Origin: Phaseolus vulgaris
Taxonomy: Eukaryota > Streptophyta > Magnoliopsida > Fabales > Fabaceae
DNA length: 64,000 bases
NCBI RefSeq assembly: GCF_000499845.2
Contig: NC_023758.2
Location: forward strand, 14,478,427 to 14,542,426
Reading direction: 5' to 3'
Shown here: positions 47,085-56,990 of the stretch, in pieces
Layout of the letters: each line of letters opens with the position of its first letter
Numbering within the stretch: the first letter of the stretch is position 1
Made by a program: the position numbers and the translations under genes
The notes under the pieces: model-generated
Seen by the model: only the letters and a program-made list of their open reading frames with translations
The model's database searches: none
What the model was told of the DNA's origin: nothing

Positions 47085-47950
47085 GACTTGACTCTGTTTT
47101 CCAACCAGTTATTTAGACCTTTCAACAGGTTGAGAGAAAGTGCCAATTGGTTAGCCTCTTCATGAGTTTCATTAAAAGCTTCAAGCAATTGATAATATCT
47201 GTTACCTTTGATTGAAGATGATGAACTCATGCTACTTGATACTGAAGCTTTAAGGCACAAATTTGCTTCTTCATCATCAGAAGAGCTTGAGGATGATACT
47301 TTATTGTCATCCCATGCCACATATGCCTTCTTGGCTTTTCCCCTTTTTTCTTTCTTGAAATTTGCCTTTTCTTTGATTTCATTATTGGGGCATTCTGCTT
47401 TGATACGACCATGTTCACCACAACCATAACACGTGTACTTGTTAGTATTAAAATCACTAGGTTTTTCATATCCATACCTCTTTGAAGCTTGACTTTTCTT
47501 CAAGAACTTGCTGAATTTTCTTGAGAGCAGACTCATGGTGTCTTCATCACTTCCACTTGAGTCTAGTTACTATTTATGATTGCAAGCTTTGAGAGCTATA
47601 CCTTTGCTATGTTTGTCCTCGCTTTCTTGGACAACCAACCTATTCATTTCAAGCTCATGTTCCCTAAGCTTACCAAAAAATGAGGCAAAAGTCATTGATG
47701 TCAAATCTTTTGAATCTGAGATGGCAGTGACCTTTGGCTGCCATGTTCTATCAAGACATTTCAATATCTTGATATTCAACTCCTCATCGATAAAATTCTT
47801 ACTAAGACTCATTAAGTGATTCACTATGTGAAAGAACCTCTTTTGTACATCACAAATGGTCTCTCCTTTTTGCATTCTAAAGAGTTCATACTCTTGAATA
47901 AGATCATGCTTTCTGGCTCGCTTGACATCGTTTGTTCCTTTTGTTGGGTC
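47085..47950 (-). pseudogene. E3 gag, N-terminal and middle part
   Basis: From 47950 down it reads DPTKGTNDVKRARKHDLIQE, LNIKILKCLDRTWQPKVTA and REHELEMNRL. A stop follows at CNHK, then SLLSRKFSKFLKKS and the zinc knuckle CYGCGEHGRIKAEC, in which the His ligand is Arg. A Ser-rich stretch and GLNNWLENRVKS then run up to the solo LTR. The first 90 or so residues are missing; the E4 LTR starts at 47951 in their place. Confidence 0.85.
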
Positions 47951-49399
47951 TATTAGTGTCAAAGTTCAAGAGGGAAGGGGTGAATTGAAGTTAAAAAATT
48001 TCGCAAACACAAACCAATTTACAGTATTTTAGAATGAAAAGAACAAACTGATTTTAAAAGAAACACATTTATTTTTAGTGCACTTTTAACCAAAATCAGA
48101 ACTTGTTCAGATTAGTATTGAGATCAAACTAAGAAATCACCAGAACAGTTTGAGTTATTCTCACAGCATCTATAAGAACAAGATTTGCACCAATAAATCA
48201 AGCACAAGTTCTTTTGATTTAATTCTTTTAAAGAAGGAGAATCTTTAACAAAGATTTTATGAAGAAACTGCTTATCTTTAAACTAGTCAATGCACAGATT
48301 CAGAAAGCTTTGTTTATGATTAAAAGAATTTCCCAGATCAAGAAGAATAGTTTGAGTAAGCCTAGAAATAATAGATTCAATTTTAAATGAACAGATTTAT
48401 TTCTTGACAGATTATTCAATTAATCAAAAAAGAGTGTAGGGATGAGAAGAATAATGCAAGCACACTTTATACTGGTTCACTCATAATGAGCTACATCGAG
48501 TTTCACCTCACTCCAAGGTGAAATTCACTAAAAATAGTTCCAATCAATTACAACACACAACAGTTCTTGAAACCTACAAGAACAATACAACCAAAGTTGA
48601 AAAACCCTATTTCAGTACTACTTGCACTCTAAGAAACCCTATCAAGAAGTGACTTACACAAACACATTTTACAAGAATGAATAAAGGAAGGATAAGACCT
48701 GAAAGAAGATGCAAGGACTAAAAACTTGTAGCTCAAATTTCAACAGAACCGCACTAGCACCTTCACCAAGATCAAGGCTCACTTAGAACAAGCACTTTTG
48801 AAGATCATTTTGAAAACCTTTCAAAAACTCATCCAAATCCTTCTTCTCACACAGAAAACGTTTAATCTCTGTTTAAACCATGATTGCACAACAACCTTTC
48901 ATGTGAGAAAAGCCTTTCTTTATATAGAAAACAGTTTCTAACAACTTTTCAAAAAACAGTTAGAAAGCTGTTATAAAAACAACAGGTTAATCTTAAAACA
49001 AACAAATTGTTTTTCTGAAGGACTGCCAGCTCATCTTAACTGAAATAACTTATTAAAACGAACTTTTAGTGCCCTAAAAGAATTTTGAAAAACCTTTCAA
49101 CATAAAAAAATAAGTCTATTGTTTCACAAATAAACAAATTTATTTTTGTGCAGTAACTTGATTTTTAGAAAACTTTATAGATCTTTTTGGAAAACTTTGA
49201 ATCACTTCTTGTGCTTGATCTTACCACCTTGATTAGGCATATATGATAGGTTATGAAGCAAAAGGTAACCTTAAACACACACTAAACTATATACAAGATC
49301 ACCTAAATAGACATTACAACATTCAAAGCAAACTAGTTATTTTCTTCATCAATCACACACTAAGACTTGGCAGAGAAGAAGCTTCGTCCATCTTCAACA
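47951..49399 (-). repeat. Element E4, 3' LTR (1449 bp, Sirevirus type)
   Basis: On the minus strand it begins TGTTGAAGATGGACG directly after a polypurine tract and ends with CTTTGACACTAATA, where the terminal CA has become TA. A TATA box (TATATAAAG) lies near 48920. Its palindrome pairs are eroded (remnants near 48977-49010 and 49110). It is longer and more decayed than the other Sirevirus-type LTRs here. Confidence 0.8.
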
Positions 49400-49800
49400 A
49401 TCTCCCCCTATTTGATGAAGACAAATCCCCATTGCTTTGCATAGTTTTGAATGAAAGTCATGGTTAATACATGTACTGCACTAGATTCCAGAATATACAC
49501 AGAAAACTTTTCAAAGATTAAATAGAACAAATTTGAGAAGTGTTATACCTCCCTGCAGTTTGAGACCTAAATCAGATCAACAACTTACATGAGCTATTCT
49601 TCAACTAACACAACTTGTATCAAGATATTCTTCTCCCCCTTTGGATTCATCAAACAGAATGGGAGCATAAAATAAAAAGGAACACACCATAGCCATACAT
49701 GTTAGTTTAAAATAAAACACCATAAAGTTCTATTACAAACCAGAAATCAAAACATAACTAGTGCAGGAAATTAAAAAGAAGATTATTCAACAAGACATAA
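49400..49800 (-). other. E4 3' untranslated region with two polypurine-like tracts
   Basis: On the minus strand AAATAGGGGGAGAT abuts the LTR at 49400-49414, and AAAGGGGGAGAAG lies about 230 bp upstream near 49632-49645. Each is preceded by a run like TTTGATGAA(T/G). The same arrangement occurs in E3. Confidence 0.7.
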
Positions 49801-50845
49801 AAGTGAAAGATTTGAAAAGGATCACTTGTGCTTGTAGTAAAGCTCAACTAGTTGCTTCTGGACTCCTTCAATTTGGTAGTCTAGGTGTTAAAACCTAGCT
49901 TGAGTAATTTCAAAATAGGTCTTTTGATCATCTATGAGTGTATCCAGCCTGTCCAGAACCTGTCTTTCAAACATTGATAAAGGTTCACCTCTATATTTAG
50001 GTGCTTGGTATGCAACCAGTGCATTGTAGTTTGTGGAAGCAACATCTTCATTCATTCATGAATGGACTGGTGATTCCTCCATGTGCTGCATAGATGGTTG
50101 AGCTGGTGATTCCACCCTATGTGATGAAGAATGATGCATCATATAGCATGACGCTTTTGCAATCTGCACAGTTTCATCTTCCATAGTCACTCCAACATTC
50201 TCCTCCTCTGCATCTCCATGATTGGAGGCTTCATGCTCAACTCTATGAGCAACATTTCTTTTGAAAACTCAGTTGTTTTCCTCCTTATGAAAACCCATTT
50301 TCATGAGAGTAGAATTGTCTATCTCACTTGCAGGTTTGATAGTATCATTTTTTTCATTTGTAGTATCCACTTCAAAATAATGAATTAGTTTGGAAACAAA
50401 TATTGCATATGGAAAGCGATAACCAGGGAGCCTTGTGGATTTGAGCATATGTTCGACCATAGTACTCACCCAGTTTACCTTGAGTTGATTAATTATGCAA
50501 TAAAGCAATATCAAGTCTTCCTCATGAAGAACAACATGATTGCTACCTCTAGGAGTGAGTTGCCAAGCAATGATGTGAGCTAAGAGTCTTGGAATTAAAG
50601 TCAAATTACCTGCAAGGAATCTGATCACTGGTTCAGTAGGATTCCTCACACAACTTCTATAGAACTACTTCTTGTTGAACTCTTGAATCCCAGCAGTATT
50701 CCCTCTACTCACTTTCAGCCTTGAGTACTTAATTCCACCAATGCTGCTCTAGACCTCTTTTGTAATTTTCAGCTTCACTCCTTTCACATAGGACACAAGG
50801 TTCTGGCCATCTTGTACAAGGTTGCTATAGAACACCTTCATTAGG
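49801..50845 (-). pseudogene. E4 env-like third ORF
   Basis: The minus strand from about 50869 reads MAKATVYNLMKVFYSNLVQD and VSYVKGVKLKITKEV with a stop. After about two more stops comes NPTEPVIRFLAGNLTLIPRL and AWQLTPRGSNHVV. The core then reads LILLYCIINQLKVNWVSTMV, FPYAIFVSKLIHYFEVDT and KPASEIDNSTLMKMGF, followed after a stop by a Met/Ser/His-rich tail and a predicted coiled coil (YQIEGVQKQLVELY). It is the homologue of the E3 ORF at 43.0-43.7 kb. At least four in-frame stops make it dead. Confidence 0.7.
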
Positions 50846-51735
50846 TTATAAACTGTTGCCTTAGCCATAGTGTTTGAGCACAACAACTTTCAGCTGCTAT
50901 GTATTCTGCCTCTGCTGTAGAGAGAGCAACACAAGCTTGTTTCTTGCAATGCCAAGATATTAAACTTGATCCAAGCATGTGGCAAGTTCCACTTATGCTT
51001 TTCCTATCAATCTTGCAACCTGTAAAATCTGAATCTGAAAAACCAGTTAAATTTAAGGAAACATTGTTTGAATACCATAGTCCAACATCTTTGGTTCCTT
51101 GCAAGTATTTTAGAATTCTCTTTGTTGCATTATAGTGTGATTCCTTTGGATCAGATTGATATCTAGCACATAAACATACATCAAACATAATGTCAGGCTT
51201 GGTAACAGTTAAGTATAGTAAAAAACCAATTAAAACCCTGTATTTTGATTGATCCACTGATTTTCCTGCATAATCCTGATCCAGTTGACAGCTTGTTGAG
51301 ATTGGAGTGTTGATCGCTTTGCATTGGTCCATCTTAAACTTCCTAAGCAATTCCTTGCAGTACTTTGCTTGATTTATAAAGATTCCATCATTGAGTTGTT
51401 TAACTTGCAATCCAAGGAAGTAATTCATTTCTCCCAACATTGACATCTCAAATTCACTTTTCATTATTTCTACAAATGCTTCACACATTTCTTCATTTGT
51501 GGATCCAAAGATGATATCATCCACATACACTTATACAAGTATAATGTCTTCTCTTTTCTTCTTTATGAACAAGGTTCTATCAGAGGTGCCACGATTATAA
51601 CCTTGAGAAAGCAGAAATTCACTTAGCCTCTCACATCCGTTTGGAATAACTTGAATCCTTTTAAGCTGGAAAATGCTAAGAGAAGTCTGACAGATTCTAG
51701 TCATGCTATTGGTGCATAAGTTTCATCAAAATCTA
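50841..51735 (-). pseudogene. E4 reverse transcriptase (second half) and RNase H, truncated
   Basis: The main frame (51530-50841) starts at the RT catalytic box MYVDDIIFGST and continues through EFEMSMLGEMNYFLGLQVKQ, the TPIS region and the RNase H domain (YSDSDF-like GFSDSDFTGCKIDRKS, LSTAEAEYIAAESCCAQT). It ends LWLRQQ and runs directly into the env-like start, so about 60 C-terminal RNase H residues are gone. Upstream (51735-51540) the RT part GFKLFQTDV joins directly to ERLSEFLLSQGYN. About 45 residues between these points, including the SAFLNG and CYGLKQ-type regions, are deleted and the frame is broken. Confidence 0.85.
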
Positions 51736-52093
51736 TTCCCTATTTTTGGTTGTAGCCCTTAGCAACCAGCCTTGCCTTATTTATGGTGATAGCCCCATGT
51801 TCATCCATCTTGTTTTTGTACATCCATTTGGTTCCTATGATGTTCATCTCACGTGTTCTTGGAACTAAGGACCATACTTCATTGTATTCAAACTGGTTTA
51901 GCTCTTCCTGCATAGCTGCTATCCATTTGTTGTCTTGTAGAGCTTCCTCTAGATTTCTTGGCTCTACCCATGAAACAAAAGTCATTGTCCCAAATAAATT
52001 GTTAGGAGAGTTCCTTGTTGAGACCCCTTTTTCAATTTTACCAATCATATTTTCAAGTGTGAGATCCCTGGGAGTTTTCCACTTTTTAGGCAA
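51736..52093 (-). pseudogene. E4 integrase-RT linker and RT start
   Basis: A 117-codon frame reads WKTPRDLTLENMIGKIEKGV, then the RT lead-in WIAAMQEELNQFEYNEVWSL and IIGTKWMYKNKMDEHG and INKARLVAKGYNQ. A stop after NQK separates it from GIDFDETYAPIA in the next part. It continues the integrase frame 53440-52094 after one stop (VNA, stop, LPKKWK). Confidence 0.85.
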
Positions 52094-53500
52094 TCATGCA
52101 TTCACAATAGATTCTTTGACAACACATGTATCAGTTGCATTAAAATCAATAGATTGATTCTTTTGAAGAATGGTTCTTAAATCATCTACATCAGGTTCAT
52201 CCAGAACAGATTTAGGCACATTACAATCAGATTCACCAAACACCACATGCATAGATTCTTCCACAGTAAGCAATCTTTTGTTATACACCCTGTAAGCATG
52301 TCCATTTATAGCACAACCAATATGCATTCCTTCATCAGATTTAAGATCAAATTTGCCCAGATTATCTTTGCCATTATTCAAAATAAAGCATTTGCAACCA
52401 AAGACCCTAAGATGACTAATGCTAGGCTTTCTACCTCTATAAAGTTTATATGGAGCTTTCTTAAGAATAGGTCTAATCAATGTTTTGTTAAGCACATAAG
52501 AAGGAGTGTATATTGCATATGCCCAAAAATATTTAGGTAGGTTAGATTCATTTAACATGGTCCTAGCTAATTCCTTTAGAGATCTATTCTTCCTTTCAAC
52601 TACACCATTCTGTTGGGGTGTCCTAGGAGCATAATAACTATGTATGATCCCATGTTTTTCACAAAACCTATCAAAATTTGCATTTTGAAACTCTCCCCCA
52701 TGATCACTACGAATCTGTTTTATGCTATTTTCATTTTCATTATGCAGAACCTTAGCCAGTTTCTTAAAAGCTTTATATGCATCATTTTTAGAAGTAAGAA
52801 AAAGAATCCATGTATATCTTGAGAAATCATCAACAATCACCAAAGCATAAAAGTTTCCAACTAAATTAGTAGTCTTAGAAGGTCCAAACAAATCCATATG
52901 CAGAACATCCAAAGTTTTATTTGTAGAAATCATATCCTTTGTTTTAAAAGAAGTTCTTGTTTGTTTACCCTTTACACATGCATCACACAATCTGTTATCT
53001 TGAAACTTTAGATTTGGTAAACTAGAAACAAGATCCTTAGATTTCAACTTATTCAAGTGATTGGTATGGATATGAGCTAACCTCCTATGCCACAACCAAG
53101 ACTCATCACTTTTTGATAATAAACATTCATTTTCAGAACAATTGTTCATAATATCTAAGAGATAGATGTTGTTTACCCTTCTACCTGTGAACAACACCTT
53201 ACCAGAAATTTCATTTGAAATTGTAGAGGTGTTGGCTTCAAAATTAACCTTGTAGCCCTTGTCACAAAGTTGGCTAATACTTAGAAGACTATGCTTTAGT
53301 CCTTCTACATATAAGACATTCTCAATTGTGGTTGAATTTTGAGTACCCACATTTCCTCTTCCAAGAATCCTTCCTCTATTGTTATCTCTATATGTGTCAT
53401 GCCCTTCAGCTTTAAATTTCAGACTTGTGAACTGAGCCAATCACCAGTCATATGCTTTGAGCATCTGCTATCCAAGTACCACTGGTTTTTCCTACTGTTT
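52094..53500 (-). pseudogene. E4 protease and integrase
   Basis: Just above 53440 the protease start reads WYLDSRCSKHMTGD, where the catalytic DSG is DSR. After a frameshift the frame stays open for 448 codons: GRILGRGNVG and LLSISQLCDKGY of the protease region, then the integrase finger HRRLAHIHTNHL and LCDACVKGK. The core has all three acidic positions, in HMDLFGP, RSDHGGEF and NGVVERKN. The C-terminal part reads LRVFGCKCFILNNGKDNLGK. This integrase is the longest intact enzyme frame among the elements here, though the active-site protease change and the broken RT leave the element dead. Confidence 0.88.
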
Positions 53501-53558
53501 TTCTACAAAAGAGATTTAACACATATGGTACCCCTGTTTAGTCTAGGGTCGAACAAGA

Positions 53559-54103
53559 TTAATAACTTTCCTTAGGAAGCCATTTGGCCAATCCTTTAGG
53601 AACAATATACCTTCTAGCTTTACATGTTTTAGAGATATGTCCAGATTTCATACAGTAAAAGCAAGATGCAGAATACATTGTATTTGAACTGTTAAAAGAA
53701 GAAAAACCTGTTTTGGTAGGAACAAAAAAACTGGACAGCTTTTTAACATTGTTCTTTATTCTAGGATTATATTCTAGCCCATTTTTATTAAAAACAACAT
53801 TTTGTGATCCCAGTAATGTTTCAAGATTTTCTCTTCCTTTGGTGAAATTTGATAAGGTTTTCAGCAAATATTCAAGTTGTTTTTCCAGCTTCTTACAGTT
53901 TTCATAGGTTTTTATAGATTCATGTAAACATGTCAATTCAAGACTAACCAAATCAGTTTTAGCTTTCTGTAATTCTTCCTCCAGTGACTTGACCTTAGGT
54001 TCAAGTACTTTGTTTACTTTGTTCAATTTGTTACATATGACAACCAATATGTTTGCTTCATCATGTGTTTCCTTAAAGGCAATTAACAGCTGATCATAAC
54101 TTT
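53559..54103 (-). pseudogene. E4 gag, C-terminal part
   Basis: From 54103 down: YDQLLIAFKETHDEANIL, a long coiled coil (NKVLEPKVKSLEEELQKAKT), KKLEKQLEYLLKTLSNF, and the second zinc knuckle CFYCMKSGHISKTC, with all four ligands intact. The frame ends at PKESY near 53559. The N-terminal two thirds of gag, the primer-binding site and the 5' LTR are missing, cut at the junction with E5. Confidence 0.85.
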
Positions 54104-54159
54104 AACAAAGATCCCTTTTAAACAATTCCCCCTCTCGTTTAAGGCCATATATTCTAACA
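54104..54159 (+). repeat. Remnant of the E5 5' LTR (about 55 bp)
   Basis: CCTTTTAAACAATTCCCCCT and GGCCATATATTCTAACA match the last bases of the E2 LTR. Everything upstream has been replaced by E4 gag in opposite orientation, so this is a truncation junction between head-to-head elements. Confidence 0.8.
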
Positions 54160-54174
54160 ATTGGCATCAAGAGC
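54160..54174 (+). other. Primer-binding site of E5
   Basis: ATTGGCATCAAGAGC directly after the LTR end; also seen in E6 and, with one change, in E2. Confidence 0.8.
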
Positions 54175-54220
54175 TTGGTACTTGTAAAATATTCAAGTTT
54201 GATCCTAAAATATTTTTACT

Positions 54221-55545
54221 ATGGCTGAAAAACTACCTTTTGAGGAGGGTGCTCCAATTAACAGGCCACTTTTGGTTTTGTGGTTTGAATTATAAGTTTT
54301 GGAAGGTTAGAATGAAAATCTTTGTTGAATCTATTGATAAAGGAATTTGGGATGCAATTGAAAATGACCCTTTTATTCCTAAATTTGAAAAGGATGGATC
54401 TTCTACTAAAAAACCTTGGTCCCAATGGACTGATAAAGAAAATAGAAAGGCCAAGTTTGATTGCATTGCAAAGAATATCATAACCTCTGCTGTGAACTCT
54501 ACTGAATTTTTCAGGATTTCACAATGTGAATCAGCTAAAGAAATGTGGGACACTCTAGAAGTTATTCATGAAGGGACAAATGAGAACGAAGAGAAAATGC
54601 TTAGCCTGCTGTTTAAGAAACTCAGAAAATTCTTAAAGAAAAAAGTCAACAAAAATGACTTATCCAAAAGGTATGATAACAAAAACTCTACTAAGGTTAA
54701 CACTAACAAATATGCATACTTTGGATGTGGTGAACAGGGACATACTAAAGCTGAATGTCTAAACAAAGAAAAGAAGAACTTCAAGAAACATGAGAAGAAA
54801 GGAAAATCAAGAAAAACTTGCAATGATGACTCATCAAGCTCCTCTTCAAGTAAAGATGAAAAATCCAATCTATGTTTGATGGCTAAAAAGGAAGATGATT
54901 CAAGCAGTGAAAGCAGTGTGAGTTCTTGTACCTCTTTAAATGTTGAAAACTATAGTCAATTGCTTCAAGGTTTTAAAGAAACTCATGAAGAAGCTAACTG
55001 ATTGGCTCTCTTGAACAACCGATTGAAAGGAATGAACAACTGGCTTGAAAACAGAGTCAAGGCACTGGAAGAAGAATTGGAAAATTCAAAAACTGATTTT
55101 GAAAATCTTGAAATGCTTTATAAAAACTCTTCTTCCAAGTGTGACTCTCTTGTTTGCGAAAATTGTGAATCTCTAGAAAAGAAGGTTCACTACCTTGTAA
55201 AGACTATGTATAAGCTTTCAAAGGGTAAATCCAACTTTGAGAATGTCGTGACATCTCAAAATTGTGTTTTGGGAAAAGCAGGATTGGGTTTTAATCCACA
55301 GAACAAGTTTTCAAACTCTTTTTCAAAAGTGCCAGAAAAAACAACCGATTGAAAGATCGAAACAACCGATTGTTACATGTTTTTACTGCATGAAGAGAGG
55401 CCACTCAGTTAGGTTCGGTAAAATTAGGAAATATTCTGTTCCTAAAGGTATTATGAGATGGATCCCCAAAATTTCTGAAGTTCCCAATGATGAATGTAAA
55501 TCAAAAGGACCCACATTTGTAAGGGGACCAAATCTTTGCATTTGA
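54221..55545 (+). pseudogene. E5 gag (Sirevirus type)
   Basis: The start ATG 54221 reads MAEKLPFEEGAPINRP; a frameshift near 54275 follows. The frame then reads FWKVRMKIFVESIDKGIWDA and WSQWTDKENRKAKFDCIAKN. After HEGTN the protein jumps to EEKMLSLLFKKLRKFLKK: about 130 capsid residues present in E2 are deleted. The zinc knuckle has lost its first Cys (YFGCGEQGHTKAEC). A TGA at 54999 replaces Gln (EEAN, stop, LAL). The coiled coil continues to PEK, where a 21-bp-spaced palindrome pair (55339/55360) is translated as KQPIERSKQPIV after a frameshift. The second knuckle follows, with its last Cys lost (CFYCMKRGHSVRFG). Confidence 0.87.
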
Positions 55546-55554
55546 ATTTGCCTT

Positions 55555-56990
55555 TTGCAGGGAAAATTGATGGAAAACATGCAGCTGTGGTACCTGGATA
55601 GTGGCTGTTCCAAACACATGACTGGAGATAAATCTAAGTTTGTGAACATCATCTTCAAACAAGAAGGGCATGTGACATATGGAGACAACAACAAAGGAAG
55701 GATTCTTGGAAGAGGGTCTATAGGAGACAAGAGTATCTTGCTGATTCATGATGTCTTGTATGTGGAAGGACTAAAACACAACCTGCTTAGCATTAGCTAA
55801 CTGTGTGACCAGGGTTATCAAGTCATCTTTAAGCCAAACTCTTGTGAAATTTGCCTTCCCAATTCAAAGGAAGTAATGTTGATTGGTAAAAGAATCAACA
55901 ATGTCTATCTCTTAGATATCTCTTCTCCTTGTTCCATTGGTTGTCTTCTTTCTAAACATGATGAATATTGGTTATGACATAGAAGAATAGCTCACATTCA
56001 CATGAATCATTTGAACAAATTGATTTCAAAAGATCTTGTGATAGGGTTTTCCAAACTTAAGTTTGAGAAGGACAACATATGTGAAGCATGTCAAAAAGGG
56101 AAACAAATTAAAAATTCCTTCAAACTTAAAAATGTTGTTTCATCTTCAAAACCCCTTGAGCTGTTTCACATGGATTTGTTTGGCCCTTCAAGAACCATGA
56201 GTCTTGGTGGCAACTATTATTCTCTTGCTATTGCTGATGATTTTTCTAGGTACACATGGACACTCTTCTTGGAATCAAAGAGTGATGCTTTCTCTGCCTT
56301 CAAAAAGCTTGCTAGAAGTTTACAAAACATAAAAAATAGCAACATTGGCTCAATAAGGAGTGATCATGTAGGGGAATTTCAAAATGAGAAATTCAGCAAA
56401 TACTGTGAGAAGACGGGGATCATGCACAATTTTTATGCACCAAGAACTCTTCAACAGAATGGTGTAGTGGAAAGAAAGAACAGATCTCTTGAAGAGTTAG
56501 CAAGAACCATGCTAAGTGAATCTTCCCTACCCAAATATTTTTGAGTTGATGTTGTTAGTACCTCTTGTTATGTGATGAATATAGTACTAATAAGGCCAAT
56601 CTTGAAGAAAACTCCTTATGATCTCTTCAATGGAAGGAAGCCAAGCATTAGTCACCTAAAAGTGTTTGGATGCAGCTGCTTCGTTCTGAATAATGGGAAA
56701 GAAAATCTGGGAAAGTTTGATGAAAAAGCGGACAATGGCATTTTTATTGGCTATTCCTCAAATAGTCATGCTTATAGGGTCTACAACAAGAGGCTCATGA
56801 TTGTCGAAGAATCTGTTCATGTGGTGTTTGATGAAGTTGATCATAAAGATTTGAAATCCTCAAAGAACAACACAAAAGAGGATGAACAAAACATCATTAT
56901 GCAGAAGTTGGACTCCTATCCAGAAAAACAACCGATTGATTCGTCGAAACAACCGATTGAAATTTTGTAGCAGGATGTGTTGCCTAAAGA
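55555..56990 (+). pseudogene. E5 protease and integrase
   Basis: The protease active site is WYLDSGCSKHMTGD, intact. A TAA replaces Gln in LLSIS(stop)LCDQGY near 55799 and a TGA replaces Trp near 55976. The integrase finger is HRRIAHIHMNHL with ICEACQKGK. The core has the acidic positions in HMDLFGP, RSDHVGEF and NGVVERKN. A TGA at about 56541 replaces Trp in PKYF(stop). The C-terminal part reads LKVFGCSCFVLNNGKENLGK and IFIGYSSNSHAYRVYNKR. At its end a second palindrome pair (56926/56947) is translated in frame as EKQPIDSSKQPIE, followed by a TAG. Confidence 0.88.
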
